Assembly: GCA_000708835.1 (NCBI GenBank)
Contig: DF237010.1
Location: 62,001-126,000 of the forward strand
Source of the DNA: Klebsormidium nitens
Taxonomy: Eukaryota > Streptophyta > Klebsormidiophyceae > Klebsormidiales > Klebsormidiaceae
DNA length: 64,000 nt
Direction: 5' to 3'
Shown piece after piece: positions 22,803 to 33,228 of the stretch; position 1 is the first letter of the stretch; every line of letters starts with the position of its first letter. Under the pieces are notes generated by a model. The model ran no database searches, was not told where the DNA came from, and saw only the letters and a program-made list of their open reading frames with translations. The translations under genes and the position numbers were made by a program.

Positions 22803-24338
22803 ATGGCCCGTGACCTGTCAGAAGAGGAAGAGGATGCGCAGCAATTGAAACTGGGGGGTGGTAAGTTCTGCGAGAGTGGGCGGTGCTCGCTGAAATTTCT
22901 CATTCAGGTTTTGCAGAAGGTGATGCATTCTTCTTTTCTTGATGTCTTATCCGTGATGACACACTTTTTCATCCGGTCCCCCACTCTTATCTGCAGGGTT
23001 TCAGCGCGCGCAATGCCTTTTAAATGCGGAAGTGATTGGCATTCTGGAGCAACGACAGCATCTAGAGGAGAATAACAACCAGGAGTTCACCCCCACCCCG
23101 TAAGTTGCCCAGATTTCCGTGATTGCGTTTGCGTGCTCTGCTTGTAACGTTCTAGAGGGTGCCCCTGATCCTTCTGTCTTTGTCTCAGTCTGCAGTTGCA
23201 ATGACTGGGCGGGTCCAGTTGCCCCCTTTGGTATTATAGACTCTGCATCAACCGCTCTCATTTGTTTTTCAGACAATTGTATCATGTGCAACACCTTCTG
23301 AGCCAATCGCTCTATATCTTGCGATGCTTCTGCCAACATCTGATCACATATCGTCCACGCTTGCAGTGTCTTTGACAAGTCACTGGAGTACGCAAAGCGC
23401 TTCCGGAAGTACAACAATCTGGCGGCAGCAACTGAGGCTAGGAAGTGAGCGACCCCATTCCCTTCAGCTTGCTTTTAACAAGTACTTGACATAGAAGGAC
23501 AGTATGCCATGGTTGGTGATCAAAGAAGTTTGCAGGACAGACCAGTGTTCTTCTCTTGGTGTGCCCCTGATGGGGTGTTCTGACCGAATTTACTGTGCGC
23601 TCCCATAGAGCCGATAGAGAGAATGGATCTTCAAATGGTTGGATTCATCTCATTGACACAGCCGCTATGAGTGCTCACCAAACATATTTCAGGAAGTCTC
23701 TGAAGACCGACTAGCTACCAGCCACATCGCTTGAGTATTGATGTTAAGAATGACTTGCAGGCTGATCTTTTGATTAATCTGGATATGGCTTTTTGTCTGC
23801 AGAGAGCTCATGAACAGGAACCTGGAGCAGTTCGAGATTTGTGTGATCGGCAACCTCTGCCCAGTCTCAGCTGCTGAGGCCAAAGCTATTCAAGCATCGC
23901 TGCCGGTGAGTCTCACAATGCAATCCAGAAGGCACGAATTTGCAAGGTGGTTCATTGTATCTAGCAGAATCGAACGAAAAGAACGAAAAGAATGCTTTCA
24001 ATGCAGCGGTTGTTGCCATCGTGTTGGCTTTAGGACGACCACTTCTGGCAACCTGTCAATGGTTCTATGAGAGGGATCGGGCTTGGAACGAGTTTGCTGG
24101 ATCTGGAGTTCTCTTGCTGTTGCTTCACGGAACCATCAGGCAGCTTCTTGGCCCGTGTCATCCTTGGTTCTTCAAAGCCTGGATTTCAGCAAATCTGAAT
24201 GGTGTTTAACATCTGAATATGCATTCTGAACAGGATCCCTATCGGAAGGACAAAGAGGGTCATCCGGACCCACTGAGCGAGGACGACATCGAAAAGTTGC
24301 TGACTGATATAGCGCACATCAGGCGCTTCAACAACTAG
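22803..24338 (+). CDS. RPB4: RNA polymerase II subunit RPB4
   Basis: With RPB7, RPB4 forms the stalk of RNA polymerase II, used in initiation and in transcript export and decay. Six exons (22803-22860, 22997-23099, 23367-23444, 23803-23905, 24234-24338, with small introns) were expected; five are enough to close the frame at 148 residues. The order of blocks follows plant RPB4: an acidic N-terminus (DLSEEEEDAQQLKLG), FQRAQCLLNAEVIGILEQ, SLEYAKRFRKYNN, the signature EQFEICVIGNLCP at about 90-102, then AEAKAIQASLPD and the C-terminal helix DDIEKLLTDIAHIRRF. In land plants related copies serve polymerases IV and V; this sequence alone does not separate those roles. It starts 1.26 kb from the S1P lyase in the opposite direction. 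Confidence 0.93.
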
Positions 24339-25344
24339 GTCGATGTCGGATACAATTTTCGATTTGGGCTTCGCACAAGGCCCTGCAGGTTGAGTGTCCC
24401 AAGCAGCGGCTTTGATGGACGCAAGAGCTAGATACCCAGGCTTCACTAAGCAATGACACGTAGATGTAGCGCACGCACATATGTCAAACTCACCTCTTGT
24501 GTGAGGATCGTTGGAATATTTGCATTCGAGCTTGAGGTGTTGTTACTGAGTCAGTGTCGGAAATGAACTGAACTTCGTCTTTCAAATCTACTGTAATGAT
24601 GAGCGCGTCCAGAGCTAGATATCGCCTGTAAGCTCCGCGTGTGCACATGCAACCAAAAAGTAGTCGAGTCAATCAAATCTGTATGTACGCATATTGCTGC
24701 ATATAAGTGAACCGTCCACCGAAAATATAAGTGACGGTTTCTGACTCACATGCATGCTTGAATTGCCGGCCCATGGCATATTGCAATGATCATGGGCGGC
24801 CGCCGATGCGTGACGCGGCACGCATGACCATATATCACTAGCTAGTCCGACATTTAAGTCAGCGGTCACTGACAAGCGTTTGTCAGTAATATGCACATGT
24901 GCCATGCCACCGATGTACTCGAATCATGCTGCATATGAAGACATGTGCAGGTGCCGCTTTCAATCTGCATGAACATATACAAAATAATAAACAACTATGC
25001 TAGCTTGATCCTCTAGTTGTCGGAGACTTACAGCACGTGCAGCTATAATTGCAAACAATCACAGTGCCCTAGCTATAGTGGCAGGCAGATGATGACGGCC
25101 GTTAGGCAGCAACTAGGCTCCATGCCGCCACATTTGTTGGATGAGTGACTCAATCAGCAGTGATCATGCCGAGATCGCGCGCACATCCCTTTCTCCAAAC
25201 GGACAATACATCCGCCAAATAGACAATACCTGCAGAGCCGGCCCATGAACCAAAGATACAGGTAGACAGGAGCGCATGCTGTCCTGAGCACTTTCACGTG
25301 TCCAAACATGCCAGCGCAGCCAGGAACACTGCCGGGCCAAGCTT
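24339..25344. other. Convergent spacer between RPB4 and GEN1
   Basis: No exon is credible. From about 24660 to 25130 it is dense in short palindromes (GCATGC, CATATG, GCGGCCGC, CTAGCTAG). It includes an 8-bp-arm hairpin at 24868-24887 (ACTGACAA, loop GCGT, TTGTCAGT). Confidence 0.5.
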
Positions 25345-28300
25345 TCAAATCACCAGGGTTGGGGCGGGTCTAGGCGGCCTCAGTTTGATGGAAGCGATGA
25401 TCGACTGTATGGAAGGGGGTGATTCTGGGGACCCAAGCGAGGGTGGGGAAAGAAGCCTAGCAGGGGGGCGAGAGGCCTTGCTTAAGTGTGCGCCTATTCT
25501 GCTTTCCCCCTCCTCGTTCCACGGCAACGAGAGCTTTGGCACCGCCCAGTCGGCGCTCTCTTCCTCGTCATCGGATACTAGATCTATGAAAGGATTGCTT
25601 GCTTCCTCTTGACTTCGGTCACGCCTGCTCACACTTTCCGTCAAAAGTTGCCCATCATTGTCGCCCCATGTGCTTCGCCGGCAAAACTTTTCACCGTCTG
25701 TCGACCTCTCCAACTCCGCTAGATCCAAGGAACCGGTATCACTTCCGCTCCGCCCCGTGCTTTTCGTTGCCGTCCGTTCGGTGCTCCTCCCGCATCCGCC
25801 CCTCCCAACACCTTCGCGCAACTCTTTCCCCCTGCTGGCACCAACAATTCGCGGATCCGTGCACTGCGCTTGAGTGACGGACGTCGGCCTTGAAATTCGT
25901 TCCTGTACCCCTCGCCAAGAAAAGTTCGCCTCGGTTTCTTCGTCCGACAGCGAGCCCCAATCGCAGGTTTCTACCGTTTCGTGCCGTCGTCTTCTTTCTT
26001 CTATCTTCGAGGCGGCTGCCGCGCTCAAAGCCCGATCTGCTGGTCGCCCCGTCAGACGCAGCTCCGCCAGATCAAGGCATGAGTCCTCATTGGTGTGGTT
26101 TGCGGCAGGGCGCACGTTCTCGGGGAGTGGTGCTAATACCGCCGACAAAGCATCCGACGCAGACGTACTCCGCCTGCGCGCAATCTTTCGAGCCCCTGAC
26201 GACTTCTTCTTGCGCAACTTCTCTGCTGTCTCCGCATCCTTGAAGCTGTTCACTTCGTTCGGAAAAGCTCTGCAGGAACGGAAAAACTGATTCATACTTT
26301 TCACCGAAAACCTGAAGCGGTCCCGCGTTTTCACAAGAGACGCAAAATCGTCAAGAGCGGAACATGTCACGAAATTTCCTTCGGAGCTTGCCAAGTGGAG
26401 ACGCGAGAGCTTCCTTGGGCCGCCAGTCAGGACGGCTGCGGCGGAGAACGACAGCTCACTAACACGTAGTTTGAGCTTCAAGCGTGGACATTTCGAGGTG
26501 ATCAGTTGGAGCATTATGAACCCGCGCAGGTAGGCAGGACAGAGAAGAAACTCGGACTCACCTCTCCAGCAGGCCTGCGGGCACCGTGGTAGTGTCGATC
26601 GCCGGACTGCCCTCCCAGGATACCTCGTAGCTGCGGACGTGCTTCACTGTGCGTGCCTTCAAGATTTGCTTTAACGAGTACTGCAGGGGCCGCATAGTCG
26701 CCGCCTGTAGCAAGAGCAGGGACGGTTGGCTTTTCGAAGAGATGTAAACGGGCAAGCTTTCACTGCGAGCAGAAACGTCCCGAGCCGCCCAAAGGTTGTG
26801 TCGGCAAGCAATTAAGACTGCGGTTGCAGAGATTGACTAGCAGACTACTTGGCGCTTCCTCCAGCCAAGTTCCTAGCTCGTTCCGCTTGATTACTTTGAT
26901 GATTCTAGGCGAAAATGCAAATGCTTTCGGATTTTGCGTCGACTTATCGAGAGCGGCGTCTGGCACGTGACACGTGGCTTTCAAGACGACACAACGACAT
27001 GCCACGCACGGTCTGCCGCAGCTCAGCACAGCAGCGCTTCGACGCGAGTGTCAACGCCATCACCACTTCCTCTTTCAGCGCGACTGTTGGAAGACCGGCT
27101 TCATACACCGGAATCCGTTTCCAGGCGAGGCATCGTCAAACTTATGACGTACGTTTTAGCAAATTCCTAACGGACTACACAGATGATGAAAGCAGCCCAC
27201 GTGTCAGACACTGTCCACCCTCCCGAAGAACGCCATCACGACTTGAAGCTATCCTACAGTTCCGTGCAACTCGGTTGACGGGCTCACCGGTTCCACAGGC
27301 AGGGGATTGCGGTGCGGCCGCGCGGCTCGCTGCCTGAGGCACCTCTCCGCCAGCTTCGGTAAAATGAAGGACTCTGACACGGGCACCAAACGACAGCTTT
27401 TAGGGTCAGCCCACGTGACTCCCAGAAGTTTCCAAGCCGACAGCCATTGACTGTCTCAGTTCCAGGAATCTGATTTTGACTGCGCCGTTTGAGATTAGAA
27501 CAAGAAGAAAACGGAAGGTACGGTACGGCTGAGGGTGTCAACATGCAGTAATGCAATCAGACTTAGGGCAAAAGCCTGCCGTCCCAACAAAGAGCATGTA
27601 CCGGAAGCAAGAAACTGCGGATTCAGAGGCCCGTGCTGCTCACTGGTCTTGTCGGGCTCCCAGTCGAGGTACCGCTGCATCAAGTCTATGAGGGAGTCCA
27701 ACTGCAGCTCCATGCTTTGCTGAAGCGCTCTGTTTCACAAGCAATCGCCATGTGTCAACCAGTCGCTTATGATCCGTTGACCAGAGGTAAGAAGAGAAGG
27801 GGTTTTTCTAGAAAGCTTGCTCAGGATGAGAAAGGTGGGCGGCAACACGACACATAAGCGAACAATCATTATCTTGTCTTACTCCGCGATGCCCAGTGGT
27901 TCGACATCGCTTTACACGTCAGGAGAAGCTTGAAGAAGACGAAGACGGGAAATTACGACCGCTCCCGGGCCTCCTTACCTGGTGACAATGTCTGAGGTGG
28001 GCGCGTGCACTTTGGGCTCCAGGAAGGCCTTGATCACAGTCGCGATTGCCGCATCGTCAATCTGGGACGGGTCGCCTGGGACAAAGCAAGTGTCAACCTT
28101 TAGGCACCTTCCTCCCGCATTCGTATCACAAGCGCAGCAATGAGAGCCCTTCCAGATCCTGGCAAATACCTTTCTAGTCCAGCCTTGTTTAGGACGCTTG
28201 TGGTGCTCCAATCGGTCTCTGCTTTCGACATCAATCTCTACCGGCTGAAGTTGCAATCTGCCCATGAAAGAAGCACTGACGGACGGCATAGGGTTCGCAC

Positions 28301-31300
28301 CTGGAGGTTCGGCCCCTTCTGTTGCGCGCCCCGCCTTAGCTTTCGAGTTTTTGGGCCGCCCTTCGTCGAGAACGGCCTGCACGCCGTCTCGTAAGATGGT
28401 CTTGAGGACCTGCGTCTCGCCCAGCTGCGCAACTAGACGCGTCGCCTTTTGTACGCCGACGCCCTTCACCCCGTCGTGGTAGTCAGAGCCCAAAAAGACG
28501 CCGAGAGCAATCTGCACACACGAGCATCTGTGTTAAACGCCACTTGAAAGCGAAAGTGGACGGATGCATCCGCATCAGAGCCATATCACCTAAGTCTCAC
28601 TCTAAAGTGGCTCCGCAAAACCAGGTGATACCAAAATTGCGACGACAGCGGATTCGGCATAACGCTCTAAGCTGTCGCCAAAGCCAAATGAGTTGTTTGC
28701 TTTCGCTCGTAATGACCTCATCTACCCATCCGCTTCTTTCTTACGAGTGTCAAGACACGAGCCGGCCGCTCGAGAACGTAGAGGACACTTTATCTAATGC
28801 AAACATTTTCTTTTGACAGAAAATTGATAACAGTTGGGCCTGCAGAACGAGGCTTTTTCCTTGAAAGGATCGACTTTCAATCTGCACTCTTTGCAGCGCG
28901 TGCGCCACAGCTGGTGCCCTTCTTACCAAAGAGTTCCTGCCGAAGCCGAGCTTGTCTAGAACGGCCGTACTGGTACACGCCTCAACGACACCGTCGCACC
29001 CTGTACGGGAGACGTCTGGCACGACGTGAGAAGCTCGGAAGGGGTGTACTTTAATTTGTCCTACTGGCCTCAATCCCACGAGTCTATTTGTGGATGAAAG
29101 TGAAGCGTCAAGATTCCTCAGAAAGACGAATCCAACCCGTGCAGGAGTAGCAAGACAGTCTACCCTTCCAACCGCGCTCTATTTCGAGCTCCGCCTCAGC
29201 TGCGTGGGTCGGCGTGTCCCAAACGGCCCACAAGTCACGGACGACGAGATGGTGATATATGCCTTTCAATACGGCAAGCTGGTTCGGGAAAGAAATGTGA
29301 GACTAAGAAATGCATAAAGGCGCACCTGACTGCCCGTCCAGCTTGAAGGTGCGGTACACCTTGAGTGCCCCAAACAAAAAGGCGTCCGAGTCCGTTGTGA
29401 TGCAGGCGTCCTGCGCAAGATGCATCGAGTCTGGCGCAAAACTGCAGTCGCTCAGAACACGCAAGATGACGACAAGCAAGGGTCTTTCAAGAACTTTACA
29501 GACAAGCCAAGAAATCACTCGAATGTTAGGAAGCCAAAAGATTTGGAGAGACAAGAAAGCGCTAGATCAAACTGCAGACAGCTTGCGACTCCCGAATGAT
29601 GTTGAAGTTTTTGGCTTAGATTACGACCCCAGTAGCGATCATGTAGCGGAGCACTTACGAAAAGTCCAGCCGCGTTCAGGACCGCGCACTGCGCCTCAGC
29701 ATCAAGTGTGCTGCACGACATATGAGGCGGGGAAGAAGTAAGCGTCGGAGCAGCGTCTTTCGGACTTGATGGTTGCACGAAGAAAGAATACTGACAGGTG
29801 TCAAGAAGTACACCGTGGTCAAGCAGGTGGCGAAACTCAGAAGACTTGAGCGTGAACGAACTTGCTTTCCATGTTTGTCAGCCCATCTGTTTTTTCAAAG
29901 AAAGCGAGGTTGACTGCTTGTAACAGATCCCAAACCGTCATACCGTGTTTGAGGCGCATGTCAAGCAGAATCTGACAAGCGTGAGGACTGGAATAGAGGC
30001 CATCAGCATCTGGGACGACCTTGAAAATCTGTCTAACAAAAGCTGGTCAAACTACAATCTGCCTGGTATTCAAACCAAACCCCAATCAACAAGCGTAACC
30101 AAGCTAGTTCTCACCTGCGGATACAGGGAATGCCCATTGCCTCGCAGAGGCGGATTGCCTCTTGCACTTTGCGGCCGAAGTGAGAGTGCTGCGGCCGTTT
30201 TGATGCTGCCCCCCCAGCGTACCGCTCCGCACTGGCCTTGTCCTTTTGCTGCTGGGACAGGGGGCCTTGCAATCGGGCGGTCACGGTGGGCCTCTTCAAC
30301 TGGTCGAAGTCACCATCTGTTGTACAATGAAGTTATTATGAAGGTGTCAACCCCAGTGCGGTCTCAATCACTAGAAGTTTCATGTGAGCCTGGGCCCCAT
30401 TGTGAAGCTGCGCACGCCAGCTTCGTCTTCTCCCAGCTGCTTCGATTGGTGCTGGTTGATTTGTGTAAAGTGCCAGGGCAATTGGCTGGGCATCTGTGTC
30501 CCTTGTTCTGAGTACGTGCTCTGCTAGCTGATTTTCGGACAGGTCTTGGACAATTGCACAACCCAAGTGCGCATCTGAAGGGTTCCAATACTATACTGCG
30601 ACATGCAAAAGGACAGTTCCAATGTGGATATCGAGGAGGGGATACATATTCCCATATGTTAGCAATGACGCGTACACCGGACCTCTCACCCTGCTCTCCC
30701 TATCCCCAAATTGGATTCTTTGGTGAGCTAAGCCGTTGAGTTTGTTAAGGGTCCTGCACTTCCTTGGACCTTTTGCTGTGCTGTGCTCAAAAAACCCACA
30801 GTTTTTCTTCTAACATCCGAAAAGGAGCTAAGAGGGGGCCCCTTCGCATGAACTCAGAGCAGTCACTTCACCTGCCACGCAGACAACGATGCAATTGAGG
30901 GCCAGGAGAGCCCGCAGGCGGTGGAAGATGCCCTGGAGGTGAAGGTGGGGCTGCCAGCGGGCGTGCACCCCCGGCATGCGGTGCCCGCAGCACTCCACGA
31001 TCCAGCAGGACAGGTCCACCACAACGCGCTGGTTCCTGCAATACAGAGGGTGCAAGAAGAGTCGACGAACCAGCTGGAGCTCACCAGTTCGGTCTTGAAG
31101 GATGCAGCGCTTCTGGTCACAACCAGACAGTCTGGAGGATGAAGCTACTCTCATTGTCTATTTGGAGAGGGCTACGCACTGCTAGAGAGATCGCCAATTC
31201 TTTACAAGCAAGAGGGGCGTCGATTGTGACCATAGCAGAATCTACAGAACCAGATACATACTATTGAGAGTCCTCTCTGCTTCCGGTCAGGGAGACAAAT

Positions 31301-31420
31301 TGACTCCGCAGTACTAACAGCATCAGAAGGATAGAAATGGTGAATGACTTACTCGATGGCCCCAAGTGGCAAAGCACAAGTTGCTGGCTGCAATATCGTC
31401 CACAGTTGATGGACACCCAT
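25345..31420 (-). CDS. GEN1: GEN1/SEND1-type XPG-family Holliday-junction nuclease
   Basis: This family cuts Holliday junctions and flaps in recombination repair. Twelve exons give 793 residues: 31353-31420, 30872-31035, 30115-30316, 29659-29710, 29326-29410, 28927-29000, 28301-28511, 27979-28075, 27644-27729, 27288-27373, 26562-26704, 25345-26458. It opens MGVHQLWTILQP. The N-domain has Asp30 in VVDLSCW, FHRLRALLALNC and Asp78. The I-domain has LDAEAQCAVLNAAG (Asp148, Glu150) and TTDSDAFLFG (Asp169, Asp171). The helix-hairpin segment is FLGSDYHDGVKGVGVQKA. A chromodomain-like block (about 376-422: RPLQYSLKQILKARTVK, YEVSWEG) marks GEN1/SEND1 rather than FEN1 or XPG. The last ~370 residues are a disordered tail with the SUMO-interaction-like IDLVSDDEEE. 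Position 148 is usually Glu. The exon 7/8 gap is a 225-nt in-frame segment that could be retained. The acceptor at 26458 is the least certain join. Confidence 0.88.
25558..25587 (-). other. SUMO-interaction-like motif in the GEN1 tail
   Basis: Codons for IDLVSDDEEE (about residues 714-723) match the pattern of a hydrophobic core followed by acidic residues that binds SUMO. It lies 70 residues before the stop in otherwise low-complexity sequence. Confidence 0.65.
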
Positions 31421-33228
31421 ACTGATGCTTGCGCTGGACCTCGCCTGGTATTTGTGTAATGCTATGGCTATGTCTGGCCGTGCTTATCTGAGTTCGGATT
31501 GACTGTATGAACAGCTGAGCTAAGTTTAGAGTCTTTTCCTTAAGGGTTGCGGCACTGTAGACCTAGCATTGTTGACTGTTGCCTAGCATTGCGTCTTTAG
31601 AAAGCCCTCAGTATTGCAACAAGAGTACAAATAGGAATGTTGTAGACCTCAACCTTTCCTGCTAGGTATTCTAACTACAGTATCCATTCAGACTAGCTCT
31701 TTGGGCAGCATACTGTATATCGCCAGGCACGAAAGCCCATCAGTACGTGACAAAAAGGCCTTTTCTGTTTCTGGACAGTGCATGCTGTCATGGCACATGG
31801 TGGGCATGTACCTAACTCACGAAAAGCACCGTACCATACCAATCAACACACAGGCTGCAGCTGAGCTAGCTCGCTGCTTCAGTGCAAGATTCTTTGCCTA
31901 GCCCTGGCCAAAAAGGTACGAGTCAGGACTAGGTAGGTACCGTACGTACTATTAGATTCAGAAGTTCAGAACACAAATTTGAAAGGGCCTGAGGACGGTT
32001 CAAAAGCAGTGATGAGCACTTTTGTCCGTCAGATTTGAGCTACGTCCTCATCGACCGCTCGAATCAGCGTACTAGGTTTGTGCGCGCACCCAACAGGCAT
32101 CCAAACAGCTGCGATCCCGACGCGGCCGAATAGGGAGCCTTTGGGCTGCATGTAGGTAGGTATGACAGAGACATTCTCAGCCCTAGCAGCTGAGCAGCTG
32201 CATGGGCTAATAGCAGCTACCGTTGTGGTCACTGTCACTCTATACATGTACTTACTACGTAGTAGTACGTAGTACGTACGTGTATAGAGTGACAGTGACC
32301 ACACACGTTCCAGCATTTGAACGAAGCATGGAATCAAGCTTCAAGCGGGATTCGAGAGGTAGGTAGGACGCGTGCGCATGCGGATCAGGAACTCCGCAAA
32401 TCTTGATTACTTGAAGGCTGACTCAAGGGCAGGCGGCTAGCCTGGCCCGGAATTAAGGGGCTGCATGCAGCTCTACAGAAGGCGCGGCGCGGCCAGACCG
32501 ATCAGCCCCCTCCAAAGATCTGAGGTCGGATCACTATATATTCAGCTATAGCTAGGTATAAGTCACTATTCAGTGTTGGCACTAGTTGAATTCCGTATAC
32601 CATGAAATGCTATTGTTTCTTAATCTTACGTATAGTAGCCAAATTGGCAGTCCGACCTAGGTGGTCTTTGAGCTCTAGTATAGTGGATCGCAGAAGTATC
32701 AATTCATGCATGGCTAGTAGCTAGCTTACAGCCGGCCGGCCAGGGTCACTCATGCAGTGTCAAATAAGGGTACCACCGTCCGATCGCTGTCACAAAAACT
32801 TGCCGGGACGGCAAGCCTGTATAGTACGCACTGACATCGAATGCATTTGAATAGCTCGACCTTGACGTGGCAACCGTTTGGTATATGAACAGGCTCCAAG
32901 CCTGTCGATCCTACCCGTTTGATCGGTAGTTGCCCATGGCCGCCTTAGTACAGCTCTCAAGGTGTCATCAAATCATCACACAAAGGTTATGATCAGACAC
33001 AGCACTAGCTCGTATACGTATACAATTGACATCCAATTTGAACCCAAAAGCGCCCCCTGTTGATACCTTACACGAATAACTATACATAAGTGCACGATGA
33101 CCTCCGCCCGATTGTTGCAAAGCTACGTTGAAGCAACAGGTTGCGCTAGCACAATTCCATGTCATACTGTACTTGGGACACTGTCTATTTCTGGTCTGTC
33201 TAAGCTAAGCTTGTCAGCATAAGGGTTC
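31421..33228. other. Spacer between GEN1 start and NAK kinase end
   Basis: This 1.8-kb stretch should hold the GEN1 promoter on its left side and the kinase 3' untranslated region on its right. No exon is credible. It contains GTAGGTAG and ACGTACGT runs near 31930-31950, a strong hairpin at 32224-32303 listed separately, and a palindrome-rich segment from about 32440 to 33020 (GGCCGGCC, CTAGCTAG, GTATACGTATAC). Confidence 0.5.
32224..32303. repeat. Near-perfect 28-bp inverted repeat (hairpin)
   Basis: Left arm 32224-32251 and right arm 32276-32303 pair over 28 bases with one mismatch, around a 24-base loop rich in TACGTAGT. The arms read TGTGGTCACTGTCACTCTAT from the left side. As RNA it would fold to a stable stem; as DNA it could be a tiny MITE remnant. 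I see no target duplication. Confidence 0.75.

Noticed and set aside
28301-28511. FEN1 or XPG as the identity of the nuclease
   Set aside because: The chromodomain-like block, the MGVHQLW start and FHRLRALLALNC fit GEN1/SEND1; the PCNA box and spacer layout of FEN1 and the long spacer of XPG are absent.
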